Origin: Mytilus californianus | Taxonomy: Eukaryota; Mollusca; Bivalvia; Mytilida; Mytilidae | Assembly: GCF_021869535.1 (NCBI RefSeq) | Contig: NW_026262690.1 | Span: 16,765,001 to 16,829,000 of the forward strand | Reading direction: 5' to 3' | DNA: 64,000 nt | Shown: positions 1 through 10,765 of the stretch, one piece after another | Layout: each line of letters starts with the position of its first letter | Position numbering within the stretch: position 1 is the stretch's first letter | The notes under the pieces: generated by a model | The model's input: the letters and a program-made list of their open reading frames with translations, nothing else | Database searches by the model: none | What the model was told of the DNA's origin: nothing | Made by a program: the position numbers and the translations under genes

Positions 1-1434
1 ATTTATAACAGTCTTTTTAAAAACTTGTTATTTTGAAACAGAGGAGCGAAGTATCGAAAAATATTTAGAGAAAAAAATTAACCGATATGTTTTACTGTTT
101 CAGAGTAGAAGGGATAACAAGAAAAATATTATACGAGGAGATAACTCCCGTATGCATATGTCGTCGGTTGAACAGGATTGGGGTTTAAAAACACTACGAC
201 TATTCGATATCATATATCAAATATCTTATCATCGTGTTTCGACAGAATTGTGGAATGGCCTTGTTAATTCAACAAATAGATTAACCAAGGTACGTCGACC
301 GGGATTACAAGAGAGAAATTAGAACTGATACTGGTAAATGGTGGTTTGTTTGATAGGGGCAGAAATTTTGCCCTGAAGTAGGTCACTTACATACTCTTCA
401 AAGAAATGTTGCACGGGTTCTTTTATGTGCATTGTATTGACCGTCCGATTCTGACCGGAAATGGTTTCCTGTTTATATATCCCGCATAGCAAAACACGGA
501 AGTCCAATTAAAGCAAGGGTTTATTGCCGGACGGACGAGGTTAAGGTATGACCATATTTATACACCCAAGTCACAGGCAGTTAGAAAAAATAGCGCTTTC
601 TCAAAAAGGGAGGTGTGTAATAGCAAAGATTTAATCGTCTCTTTTGTCGTATATCTTAGTTTCATTTCCCCCCATTTCGTAACAATACAGGTATGTCTTT
701 ACTGTTGATTGTTATGAATAGTTTTACCAAATAGAAGTTCTTTTGGGATAAATACACTTGCATTGTTAAATCAAACCAGGGTTATCAACAATAATGAAGT
801 AATGAAGGATGTCAGAATTTTAAAATAATTTTCGTTTCTGAAGTTTTGCCAATAAAACAGGATAGAAAGATCTACTGTAACAATCTAGGTTGCAGTGCCC
901 ATTTCGATTCCAATAATTTGACAATATAAAATATTGCCATAACCAACAAAAAATTGTCAAGTAGGAAATAAAAAGCCTTTATTTTGTTTGTAATTTTCAG
1001 AACAATGATTTTATATCTAGTAAGACTAAACAAAAACCCAGCATAGGTAACAAAGATGAATTTAAGCCCAGACATTTTCCCTGAGAAGTACCTTTGAAGC
1101 TATAAAAATTGGTAACACGCGTCTTTTTTTAATGTCAAAATCACTTGACTCAATTATCAAACTCAATCTGGGAAAAATATTAGTTTCATCCATTGCCAAT
1201 TTGTATACTACGCATATGTACCACTTGTATAAAACAATGTGATCGCATTGCATTTTTTTCATTTACATACATATGCAATTTTTCAAATGTGTACAGTAAC
1301 GTTCACGTGTACATTTTCTCAACGAGAAGGGCGATAAAACAACCACCAACACGTGGTATAGATAGCCTGACTCGGTATGTAGTTGAATGAAACATGTGTG
1401 AAAACAAAAACAACATTAGTCTTTTTACACTTAC
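1..1434. other. Non-coding stretch downstream of the transporter exon
   Basis: This should be intron 1 of the transporter gene, which runs on the minus strand toward position 1. I looked for the next SLC16 exon (TM2-TM3, usually with a glycine-proline and a basic loop) and did not find it, so it probably lies outside the window. One minus-strand open segment at 391-468 has a good donor (GTAAGTG) but a poor acceptor and no recognisable similarity. No repeat family is recognised here. Confidence 0.4.
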
Positions 1435-1675
1435 CTACTGTTAGCATAGTTCCTGGAATAAGTGAGGTAATCCTAGCGGTTTTTCCCTTTCCTTCCTCAA
1501 ATTCATCAAGAAATTCGATATATAATACTCCAAGTGTAAATAACACTCCATCAGCTAGCACATGAGCCATGAAAGCAGAAGCAACAATAACCCATCCCCA
1601 ACCGCCATCTTTGCTATTCTCTTGGGTGATCGTATTTGTTCTAGCAACACTACTTTCTTCCTTTTGTTTCTCCAT
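1435..1675 (-). CDS. First coding exon of a monocarboxylate transporter (SLC16/MCT family)
   Basis: The exon encodes the N-terminal 80 residues plus one base of a plasma-membrane major-facilitator transporter that moves monocarboxylates or related small molecules. Residues 1-22 are a hydrophilic cytosolic tail. Residues 23-31 carry the SLC16 signature DGGWGWVIV at the start of transmembrane helix 1 (about 27-50). An amphipathic loop with FLDEFEEGKGKTARITSL follows, then the start of helix 2 (IPGTMLTVG). The ATG at 1675-1673 is the first methionine and sits just before the family's usual short tail. The exon ends at 1435 with a consensus donor (G|GTAAGTG) in phase 1, inside helix 2, a place where SLC16 genes are commonly interrupted. 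Only this exon is in the window and the rest should lie at lower coordinates beyond base 1. Family assignment is secure; the paralogue and substrate cannot be told from 80 residues. Confidence 0.85.
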
Positions 1676-2701
1676 ACTTCAAAACCTGATCATCTCAACA
1701 GTTGTATGAGCAATTTAACCAAATTAATTATGACCCCTATTTTTTGGTGGTTTTATAATAATGCGAAGTAGAAACTGTATATAAACGCTAATGACATACT
1801 AGTGATTCGTTTTCGTAAAATGATTTAAAGACTTACGGTGCATTAGTACGTTTTGTGATTTTTCATAACCTAGCTTCTGTTTTGAAAATAAATATTAAGC
1901 AACAATGGTCATAAACATGTGTTCGCCACCTGGCAATGTATGGTATAACCGGAGTGTTGCCTAAATACTGCATGCAGCTGTTTAATTCAGACAAGAATGT
2001 CAACTCATTTTGTAAAAAAATCAGTATTGTTCGATGTAGGAAGGGAAATGACGACCTTTTTGTTTCTGTCGGAAAGAACGGGGACGTGACAGACAACTTA
2101 TCTTGTTTTAGACAACAAAATATGCATGCGTGCTTTTGAATACAAATTTCTTTCAACAAAATGATTTTATGCATAAAAATTTTAAAAAGTTAATTAAATT
2201 CTCTTATACGTGTAAGAACATATTGTAAACATGAAAAATTCTTGATCACCTCAGATATATTAAAATACAAAATAATATCTTTCGAATTTACAGACACAAT
2301 GACGAGGTATGTGATTCACCAAACATGCAATCATCTAGCTATACAGTAGCAAAATCTAACATTACTGTTCGTATTAAAAAAAAAACATTTCTAAATTTAG
2401 TTGATGGATTCATAGATGAGAGTAACAGGAACTAATATCCCCTAGAAAAATATCACCTCACAATCGGCATACTAGATGTCCTCTATTTATTCTAGGATTG
2501 AAAGGCCGAGACTACAGTGGATAATTAACTTTTTATAACTTTATGTACATAAAAAGTGCTCTCTGTTGAAAAATATTCAAGAAAATCTGTGAATTTCTTA
2601 CGTTTACTGGTCCATGTATACCGCATGTAACAATGTAAACAGCTTGATAGTTTTAATTTCTTGTGTTATTTTCCATGCCTCATGTAGTAACCTGAACTAT
2701 T
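1676..2701. other. Upstream region of the transporter exon
   Basis: This holds the transporter's 5' untranslated region and possibly its promoter or a 5' intron. On the minus strand there is a candidate acceptor (GATCAG) shortly upstream of the ATG, so the 5' UTR may be split. Short open frames on both strands at 1863-2174 overlap each other and resemble nothing known. No TATA box or repeat was convincing. Confidence 0.3.
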
Positions 2702-4029
2702 AGAGATTTCCAATAAAATGACATACGTACCTAACTCGACGTACGCACGTAACGGGACCGGTTATTGTTAACCTATTAATTTTGTTAAATACGTAACTCA
2801 AATTTTAACTAAGAATTCCTAAACTATTAAACCCATTCGTGAAAAATTTTATCAATATCAAGTGTTTATAAGATGATGAAAAACAAAGAAATCATGATTT
2901 TTATATATCACGTGATTATTGAGATTCCCGCCAAAACTTCTACACGTATATACACGTATCTTTACCTATCATACGATTGATTTGAGTTGTCTTTCATGGT
3001 TTTGACCATTATTTTGTTTTTCGGTATACTTTGCAAATGAAACTTTTATTAATTAATATTTGACATGCTTTCATTTGTCGTTATCAGATTGGTGTCCCTT
3101 TTTCCTTTCGTCTCTTAATGTTTTATAATATTTAATTTCCGTGGGTATTTATTATTAGACAGAGATTTTTCTAGCAATTTCAGAAATATGGAATTCAAAG
3201 TGTTAGTCAGAATTTGTCTCTGTTAAAAATGATAACTGGGATTGCATCATACTTTATTAAGCATCATTTCAAACGTTCTCTTCTTCTGCAGTTAATCTTG
3301 TTTATTTACAATCTCCGATTTTTTTCCCCAAAGAAAACGTTCGACAAAGGGATGTGTATATTTAAAAAAAAAATAATACAGGTCTTGTACTTCTTTAAAT
3401 TTTAATTGTTGACACACACTTTTCTTTCAAATGAAAGTCAAATAACATTACAAAAAAGAATTTTGTAATTTAAAATGATATATGTAAAGAAATGTGTACA
3501 CCAATTCGTTATATAGATTGTAATTTGGAAGGTGTACTTGTTTAGCAATAGATGACTAATCTGCATATAAACATTGACCGCTGTGGATAGTAAACAATCA
3601 ATTTATAGTACATAGTAATTGGCTAAAAAAATGTCCTGTCCCCAAGTATCTCTGATTTAAAGTGGACGAGAATGCCAATTTATATACTTGTTACATTTTT
3701 AAGACAACTACAGTGCCACTTCAGTCTTTACAGTAATTTTCTTTTTAAAATGTACTTTTAATTAGTAAGGCTTGATATTGTCATAGTTGTTTTTGGATTA
3801 AGACAACTCTTAATTACTAGTCCAATTAGAAGTGGATTCTTTAACTATAACATATTGATTGAGGTAAGCAAAAATTTTAAGTTTCAATTGTTGTCTCGCC
3901 TTAGAGATATATATTTATATATAAAGTTAAACTCTACGACATATCCATGCATAGGATCACCAGTGAAGGTGATACGCGGTTGAAAACAAATTTTATATTC
4001 ATAATTACTTTAAATATGTATATATGTGT

Positions 4030-4395
4030 AAACCAAGCTCTCTGCAGGAAGGTTTTTCCAGGTTGTTCTTATGTCGTGCTGTTGCATTACTGTCCCAGGC
4101 TTAGGGGGAGGGGTTGAGCACTCATTCTCTATGTGCCTGTCCCATGTCAGGAGCCTGTGGTTCACTTGTTGTCGTTGGTTCATATCTGTTATATTTGTTT
4201 TTGGTAAATTGTTTTGTTTTAAATCATGCCGGTAGTTTTCTCAATTGAATTGTTTCATATTTTTCAAGTTGGTTCCTTTTATAGTCGACTGTACGGTATG
4301 GATTTTTCTTATTAATGAAGGCCGTACGGTTGCCTATCATTGCTTACATCCACTTCATTTCTTATTGGCAATCATATTAAATCTCCTTATTTTTT
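4030..4395 (-). repeat. M1-family dispersed repeat, degenerate copy
   Basis: It contains the M1 landmarks in reverse orientation: CTGTCCCAGG, GCCTGTCCCATGTCAGGAGC, GGCCGTACGG and a terminal GGCAATCATA block. A second partial copy follows at about 4440-4720. Both lie inside element L and have more divergent counterparts in the inverted copy at 59925-60370. Confidence 0.6.
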
Positions 4396-5479
4396 TTTAA
4401 CTCAGGTAATTCAACATGAACTGAATTTTACCGGTTTTATTTCTTATATCGTGCTGTTACACCAGAGTGTTGAACGCTGGTAAACGCGTTTAATCAGGCC
4501 AAATTCTATATTGGCTTTCCCAAGTCAGGAGCTTTCAATTCAGTGGATGTCGTTTTTTTACTTTCTGTCATTTTTGGGTTTATTTTACTGTTGTAAAGAT
4601 GTTTTATTTTCGTTTGAACTGTTTATATTTTTCAAAGTCAATGCCTCATATACAAGTATCTGATAATTATAATACGGTTTGAGTTTTTGCTTATTGTTGA
4701 CCACAGCAGGAGCCACTGTAGTCGTTATTCACGCCATTTGGACTCTGTTTGATAGTTGGACGCTCGACACGGATCCAGATATATACATGTCGGATGAAAT
4801 GGAATAAATCGAAAAAAGAATGCATGCTAAGCATACTTATGCTTTTGAAAAGAAAATTGAAAATATTTGTTGAACGGACAAACTGGCGGACGGACAGACA
4901 GGGTGATTGTAATATGAGTGCAGGTACAATATTTTGTCAGTGTATGTATCTTAGATGCTAGTGGTAAGGAAGTCTGGATCAAAACGGGGTAATCTTTACT
5001 TGTTAAAAAATATTTCATACTATTTAGAATAACAATTGCATGCCTACTGGATATTAATACAATAGCAAGTCACAAGGATAATGGAAGCTGTGAAACACCA
5101 TTCTACAATAAAAACGAAGCTGTTTGATACAAAGAATCAAGGAGAATAATCAAACAAATGATGCAACAAAAAGTGTTATCAAAACAAAACAAGTGTTGCT
5201 AGAATAATAAGATATGCACATAAAGCATAAAATATATTAACAGGTTTTTATTAAATATGGGATTGACTGGTAGCAGGCTAGCCTCAATTACGGGTTCAAT
5301 TATTTTGTTGGACCCCCAGTGTGTCTTTGTATCGGGTACGCTAATTTGTTACCTAGCATATAAAAATGCTATTCTTAAGTGTTGGTCATGTACAAAAAGG
5401 TATATTCATTTATCATTATCATTTCATCATCCTTAATATATATGTAATATTTGTCGCTGGATATAAGACATACATCAGT

Positions 5480-5562
<83 letters not shown>

Positions 5563-5563
5563 A
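5480..5563. repeat. (ATC)28 trinucleotide microsatellite
   Basis: 84 bases of uninterrupted ATC units. On the minus strand one frame reads poly-aspartate. The corresponding place in the inverted copy (59218-59230) has only about four units, so this is an expansion within a transposon copy and not a coding repeat. Confidence 0.95.
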
Positions 5564-6159
5564 AGTATTATAGCCTGAGGCTAGATCTTCGTCGTAATTA
5601 TTATAGCTTGTAAGTATCATAGCTTGAGGCTTAATCCTTATCTGATATTTTAGCCAATTTAAGTCGCGAACTTTTTTTACGCATGCATCTCTTTGCTACA
5701 TAGTTCAAGTTTTATAAATGTCCAATTTAAAAACAATAGAGATCATAGAAGTATGTTTATCAAATGATCATGTCTATACTCACAGTTAAAACAGTAAGAA
5801 AGGGATTGACTCGTCCGACTAAAACGAAGCATAAAAACAGCAATTACTAGTACTACCAAATAAACTCCATGTACCGATCTTAGAGTATTCACAGCTACTG
5901 AACACTATTTTAAAAACAACTACAACTAATAAATACTTAAACCATTGTGGTGACGTCAGCCTATTCATTTACCGTGTTTTTTTTTCTAGAATCAATGCTT
6001 CCTAAATCTGCCGCTGAAATGGACTCACCAAATTATATTCAATTGTTTCCTTTGTGTGTCTAATTTCATTAAGTTTGAATTGGCTAATTTACTGATTTCT
6101 GTTCACTAATGGAATTAATTTAAAAACTTACCTTTAATTTTTGTAATTTGTATATGCCT

Positions 6160-6245
6160 TCTCTGGGAATCGAACCCTTTCTTGAAATCTGTTATGAATG
6201 ACTGACATCAACACATCGACGAAACCTCTCGGCTACCAATGGGTT
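6160..6245 (-). repeat. tRNA-like SINE head (minus)
   Basis: Read on the minus strand it has an A-box-like block (TTGGTAGCCGAGAGGTTTC) and a B-box-like block (GGGTTCGATTCCC) about 60 bases later, with a long variable-loop-like middle as in leucine or serine tRNAs. The acceptor stem does not pair, so this is a tRNA-derived repeat, not a functional tRNA gene. Confidence 0.5.
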
Positions 6246-6334
6246 ACAACTTAGATGTCTATTTTATATATATAAATGAACATCGGACACACAGGGGTTG
6301 TACCTTTATATATACACAATGGGCAGTCGTATAG

Positions 6335-6420
6335 TATAAGTTGGTAGCCGCGAGGTTAGCATGCTTAAAATCAACGAGTTAAAAGATAGGGATTTATCGG
6401 TTTAGGTTCGAATCCATGTA
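6335..6420 (+). repeat. tRNA-like SINE head (plus)
   Basis: It has an A-box-like TTGGTAGCCGCGAGGTTAGC at 6341 and a B-box GGTTCGAATCC at 6405-6415. It faces the minus-strand copy at 6160-6245 across about 90 bases of AT-rich sequence. No paired acceptor stem was found. Confidence 0.5.
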
Positions 6421-6720
6421 TTATCTCTGTTGTCCCAATTCTGTTTTTTTTTTTTTCTAATTTTGCATGTTATAGTGGATATTTTTGTAATAATAGCGTG
6501 TTTTACCGTTTATCTTTTGGATTATTATTGTCTATTTCACATGTTTGAAACAAAAATGATTACATTCTATTTGTCAATTTTTGTTGTAAAAATATAGTAT
6601 GATTTCATCTGTTTTACTACATAATTTTACAAATATTTGTTCGCAAATTCCTATGCTAGAAAATCGTGATGTGCCTAGAGTGCTAGAAATTTCGGTAACA
6701 TACTTATTATATATACTTTA

Positions 6721-6785
6721 TATATGCTCTTTGGTCGGGATGTTGTCTCTTTGACACATTCCCCATTTCCATTCTCAATTTTATT
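6721..6785 (+). repeat. M2-family 3' fragment
   Basis: It carries the last ~65 bases of the M2 repeat (TTTGGTCGGGATGTTGTCTC ... CCATTTCCATTCTCAATT). Full copies are at 25181 and 25964. Confidence 0.75.
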
Positions 6786-7022
6786 AGAAATAAGTTCGAA
6801 TATGTCTTATTTCGTAAAAGCAGATAATATTCAGATGCCTGATAATATAAAGATCTTTAAAGGTAGAAGTGTTATATTTGTATTTTGTTAACCAATTAAT
6901 TGTGATCTGAGAATTATCAATGTATCGTTGGACACGATAACATGGTTATTCAAACTCACTTACAATACCTTCTAATTAAGAAAAGGCTTTAATTTTGAAA
7001 AGAAATTAACACAATAGTTTAA

Positions 7023-7131
7023 GTTATAGATACAATGGATAAGCGTAGATTCATGAAAAACAAACCATTCGCCCTCCGGGCTCATGGTTTCTTTTTCAAG
7101 AATCCACGCTTATCCATTGTATCTATATAAC
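7023..7131. repeat. Long hairpin (foldback) element
   Basis: The two arms, each about 45 bases, are near-perfect reverse complements. They start GTTATAGATACAATGGATAA and end TTATCCATTGTATCTATATA. They meet at a GC-rich centre (GCCCTCCGGGC). It lies at the right boundary of the 1.2-kb insertion in L and is likely a mini foldback transposon. Confidence 0.75.
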
Positions 7132-7170
7132 AGAATAATTATTCAGTCTAGAATATTAATCAATTATTTT

Positions 7171-7508
7171 GTACTGTTACACCACTGTCCCAGGTAAGAT
7201 GGCCCGTTAACATGTTTAACCCCGCCACATTATGTATGGATGTGACTGTCCTAAGTAAGTAGCCTGTAATTCAATGGTTATCGTTTGTTGCTGTGCTTTC
7301 GTTCATTTTTTTGTACATTAGTTAGGCCGTTAGTTTTATTTTTATAGTTGTTTTACATTCTTCATTTATGGCCTCTTAAAGATGACTATTCGGTATGGGC
7401 TTTACTCATTGTTGAAGGTCGTACGGTGGCCTATAGTTGTTAATTGCTGTGTCATTTGGTTTCTTGTGACGAGTTGTCTCATTGGCAATCATACTACATC
7501 TTTTTTGT
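7171..7508 (-). repeat. M1-family dispersed repeat, near full length
   Basis: In reverse orientation it shows the full order of M1 landmarks: CACCACTGTCCCAGG, GTTAACATGTTTAACCCCGC, GTCCTAAGTAAGTAGCCTG, CGGTATGGGCTTTACTCATT, GGTCGTACGGTGGCC and the terminal GTTGTCTCATTGGCAATCAT. It is shared with the inverted copy at 58463-58812. Confidence 0.75.
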
Positions 7509-8694
7509 ACATATCACAAATTAAGTAAAAAAATACATAAACACTCTAGAAAAGCAAGACCTTGTGTCATGTCAAAAGCACAGCGTGTTGGTAGGACCAT
7601 AAGTGTTCATAGCTGCATAGTAGATTATATGTAGTTTCTATAAAATGTAATGATAATTCATCAGTAAAAAATACACGGTTATTTGTTAGTGGAATTATAT
7701 ATAACTTAATAAATGAATATTTACATTAAAAGAAAAATCAGAAACAAGAATATGTATCCATTAGATTACACGCCAGTATCACATTTCCGTGTTACATGAA
7801 CTCTAAATCCAGGAAAAAATCAAATTCAGTATGTAGCCTTAAACTTTTAAATCCCGTGCGAGATGTCTAATATTCAAACATTGTTGTTTTTAAAACGTAT
7901 TTATCAAAGTCAAACGACAATCATTAATTTTTTTTTGTGCTATACAATTTGTGATTATGGCCGGATCCAAGATATTTGAAAAAAGGGCGTAGTTCCCGAT
8001 AATTGAATTTATACTGCCGAGCAGAGCAACGCGAAAAAAAATTTGGAGGATTTATACTAAACATTTGTATAGATAACGTGGAAAACGTGAGATTTTCAAA
8101 ATTATTTGGCGATCGAAAGGGGGGAGTACGCCTTCTCCCCCTGTATCTGCGAATGCACGTTTAGGTATACATGGACAAAAACCTCGTCCCATGCATTATC
8201 ATAGTTAAAGACTAAAAAGTACTATTTGATAAATGTATCAATGATATGAATTACTGCTCACGTCAAATTATCTTGAATTAAATTATAGAAAAATAATTTT
8301 AAAAAAAAGTTAGTCGCGTACATCTTTTAAATTCGGGTGTGTTGAATTCTCCTTTTTAAGCGTTTAAACTTATAAAAACAAAAAAAGAGATAACCTTCTT
8401 GCTTCGGATTTCATTGTTTTAATATTTTCATGCTAAATTTTTACTTGGTAGTTTTTTAAATTCACATTTTGAGAAGAACTGAAATATGGGTCAAGTGAAA
8501 TGACAAGAAATGATGGGTGTATTTGCTAGCTTGCTTATTCCATTAAAATATTTTTGTTAATAAAATCTTTCAAAATTTAATAACAAAGTATTTAAAGATT
8601 AAAAAAAATAGTTGGGGTTGATTTTTACATTCAGTCTATATCAGCAAAAAATGCGTGTCGAAAGCAAAAAATGCATTTAGTGTATGCTCCCCCT

Positions 8695-8720
8695 CCCCCC
8701 CCCCCCCCCCCCCCCCCCCC
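8695..8720. repeat. Poly-C tract at truncated end of L
   Basis: 26 uninterrupted C bases. They sit where element L should continue for a further 83 bases to its second terminal repeat. The tract therefore marks the truncation junction with the DUP segment. Confidence 0.9.
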
Positions 8721-8948
8721 ACCAAACCCCAATTTAAATAAAAATTAGTTATTGATTTTTGTTGTTGAAATAGTGTATTTTAAATGCCTCTTTTCTCAAA
8801 ACTAGTAAGTGAAACTTCAATAAAAAAATACACTACACCTTCTTTTGAAAATTTCTATTTCAAATCAAGCCAAAATTATTTAATTGAAAAAAGAAGATAT
8901 AAGAACTCAGTGCTACTTCTACAGAACGAAATACCAAAAGAATGTGTA

Positions 8949-9317
8949 TCAAAATTTAGAAATTCTCCATCTTCTGGAAATAGAATACAATTTTTATGAG
9001 TAAGATTATGGAAATGAAATAAAACCATTGATCTTCATGATCAGTATCATATGATTTTAATCAAAAATCAATCAATGATCCTAAGATGAGTTATGTTTAG
9101 AAATAGAAATATTCCCAAAAGTAACCATTTTCAAGTAGATTTAGGGAGACAACCTTGTTTTATCAAATGAAAAAAAATATCTTTCTGAATTTAATGCAAG
9201 AGTGATATATCAAGTTTTTTTGGTTCGCCACTATACCTGAGAATATGATTTGGAATTATGCACACAACGCATCCAGTCTTTCCATCAGTGATTTCGATCA
9301 CTTTGGTTGTCAGAACA
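8949..9317 (-). CDS. Last two coding exons of an unidentified gene (left copy)
   Basis: Exon 9237-9317 (81 nt) has an acceptor (AATCAG) and donor (CTCAG|GTATAG). It encodes VLTTKVIEITDGKTG then CVVCIIPNHILR, entering in phase 2 and leaving with two bases of a codon. The terminal exon starts at 8973 after TTTCCAG and reads RWRISKF then TGA at 8951-8949, with the first R completed across the intron. In the second copy (62914-63272) the 81-nt exon differs by one synonymous base (AAT/AAC). The seven terminal codons are identical and the stop is TAA instead of TGA, while neighbouring non-coding bases differ about every ten positions. This pattern suggests real coding sequence. The product is not recognised. 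Confidence 0.45.
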
Positions 9318-9721
9318 CTGATTATTTTAGTGAAATAATAATGAAAATGATAATGTTCTACATGCAATCCTAGTGTTGTCTGGTTTTTGATTTGAAACAT
9401 ATGGTATTAGATTGTCCCTTTTCTTCTTCTAGCTCTGTTTAAACACAAATTAACACTTTGAGCCAAAATCACTTATCCAAAGTGATGTTTGTCTTTAAAT
9501 GTCTTAAAAGAGCTTGTATAATTTTTGTTTGAATTCAAAATGAGATCAGAAAAAGTGTCGGTCTATCTGTCGTAACTAAACAAATGGCTGAATCACAGCA
9601 CCGACGATGCTTTGATTTTTTTTATTTATTTATCTAAATCATTTAATAGTTTGTATTTTGTTCTACATTTATAATAGAATTCAAATCGTATCGTATAAAC
9701 GTATCTTTTATCTCCTTTTAA

Positions 9722-10339
9722 GATTTTTGTGGATACACGTCGTTTGGGCATGTTCATTTATATATATTGCTTATGACGTTAGAGAAGAATACGAACAATA
9801 GAGTTACATATATTTTAAAACTTAATATTGTCACTAGTCTAACTACAAATATACAAGAACGTTTTAATATACCTTGTTGGCAGTGTGCCAATAAAATTTC
9901 ATGAAATGAAATGGGAATTTTGAAAGGAGATTTTTATGGATAAACGTCGTTTGGGCATGTTCATTTATAAATATTGCTTATTACGTTAGGTAAGAATACG
10001 AACAAAAGAGTTACATATATTTTGAAACTTACTATTGTCATTAGTCTAGCTACAATTATACAAGAATGTTTTAATATTCTTTGTTGCCAGTATGTCAATC
10101 AAATTTTATAAAATGAAATAGGAATTTTGAAAGGAGATTTTTTATGGATACACGTCGTTTGGGCATGTTCATTTATAAATATTGCCTATTACGTTAGAGA
10201 AGAATACGAACAATAGTGTTATATGTATTTTGTAACTGAATATTGTCACTAGTCTAGCTACAAATATACAAGAATATTTTTAATATACCTTGTTGGCAGT
10301 ATGTCAATCAAATTTTATAAAATGAACTAGGAATTTTCA
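9722..10339. repeat. 207-bp tandem repeat, three units
   Basis: Units begin at 9722, 9929 and 10136, exactly 207 bases apart. Each starts with a GATTTTTxTGGATAMACGTC block and ends with a GTGCCAAT/ATGTCAAT-rich block. Units differ by a few percent. At least one unit is present in the right DUP copy (about 63827 onward). No open frame runs through the array. Confidence 0.9.
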
Positions 10340-10564
10340 TGGTATGCTAACATGTCAGTAATAAGAAACAAGTATATTTTATAAATAGCTGGATCTGTGT
10401 AACATTGTTGCTTATTTTTCATAATTTCTGATACATAGTTGATAATTGTTATTGACAAATTGTCTTACAAATTGTTGTTACAAATAAGCAAATACGTAAT
10501 TTTAATGTTGCGAACATTTTTAATGGTTCTATATTCAAGTAAACATGTACGATAAATTTGCATT

Positions 10565-10765
10565 TTAAATTGTAAATATCATCATCAAGTGAATATCGTC
10601 AGTTGTTGCATCTCTAATTATCACACAAATCAACAATGAAAATTCATCGCCATCCAAAAATCCAATATCAGAAATAATCGCATCGCATTCATAGTTAAAA
10701 TGAATAGCTTTCAATGATCGATATTCTAGATTATGTTGCTTTAATAACACATACTTGGACTTCAA
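10565..10765 (-). CDS. Weak exon candidate, minus strand
   Basis: An open frame of about 65 codons that looks protein-like (ECDAIISDIGFLDGDEFSLL) but lacks a good donor; the only GT sites are weak. It lies upstream of, and on the same strand as, the conserved exon at 9237-9317, so it could be an earlier exon of that gene. No family is recognised. Treat as tentative. Confidence 0.2.
   Translation of the reverse strand: MKSKYVLLKQHNLEYRSLKAIHFNYECDAIISDIGFLDGDEFSLLICVIIRDATTDDIHLMMIFTI

Larger units (their letters stand above)
5938..7131. mobile_element. 1.2-kb insertion present only in copy L
   Basis: The flanks read continuously in the inverted copy (near 58830-58850), so the segment was gained in L or lost in L'. 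It contains two tRNA-like sequences arranged head to head, an M2 fragment (6721-6785), a T-rich tract, and a long hairpin at its right end. I see no clear terminal repeats or target duplication, so it may be a nest of several insertions. Confidence 0.5.
2702..8694 (+). mobile_element. Large TIR element, copy L (one end lost)
   Basis: This segment matches, in inverted orientation, 57186-61854. It starts with AGAGATTTCCAATAAAATGA, which is also the outer end of the other copy. Matching blocks run through 2702-4100, 4400-5935 and 7131-8690. The arms differ by many substitutions and several indels, so the copies are not recent. Relative to the other copy, this one has a 1.2-kb insertion (5938-7131), a larger ATC microsatellite, an extra M1-like block at about 4105-4395, and lacks the last 83 bp including the second terminal repeat. 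Those are replaced by a C homopolymer. No transposase frame is recognisable, so it is probably a non-autonomous or decayed DNA transposon of unknown superfamily. Confidence 0.65.
8731..10339. repeat. DUP segment, left copy (direct repeat of 62707-64000)
   Basis: From AATTTAAATAAAAATTAGTT onward the sequence matches 62707 to the window end in the same orientation, at roughly 90% identity by eye. The segment includes the end of a small minus-strand gene and the 207-bp tandem array. The right copy continues past the window edge, so the true length is unknown. Confidence 0.8.

Noticed and set aside
391..468. Minus-strand exon candidate with a strong donor (part of the frame 319-507)
   Set aside because: The acceptor has no pyrimidine tract, the phase does not fit the SLC16 exon at 1435, and the sequence resembles no family.
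5375..5620. Minus-strand frame with a long poly-aspartate run, and its relative at 59159-59356
   Set aside because: It is the translation of an ATC microsatellite inside a transposon and varies sevenfold between copies.
6160..6420. Functional tRNA genes
   Set aside because: A and B boxes are present but acceptor stems do not pair, so they are SINE heads.
9722..10339. CRISPR-like array
   Set aside because: Units of 207 bp repeat as a whole with no short repeat/unique spacer structure; the DNA is eukaryotic.
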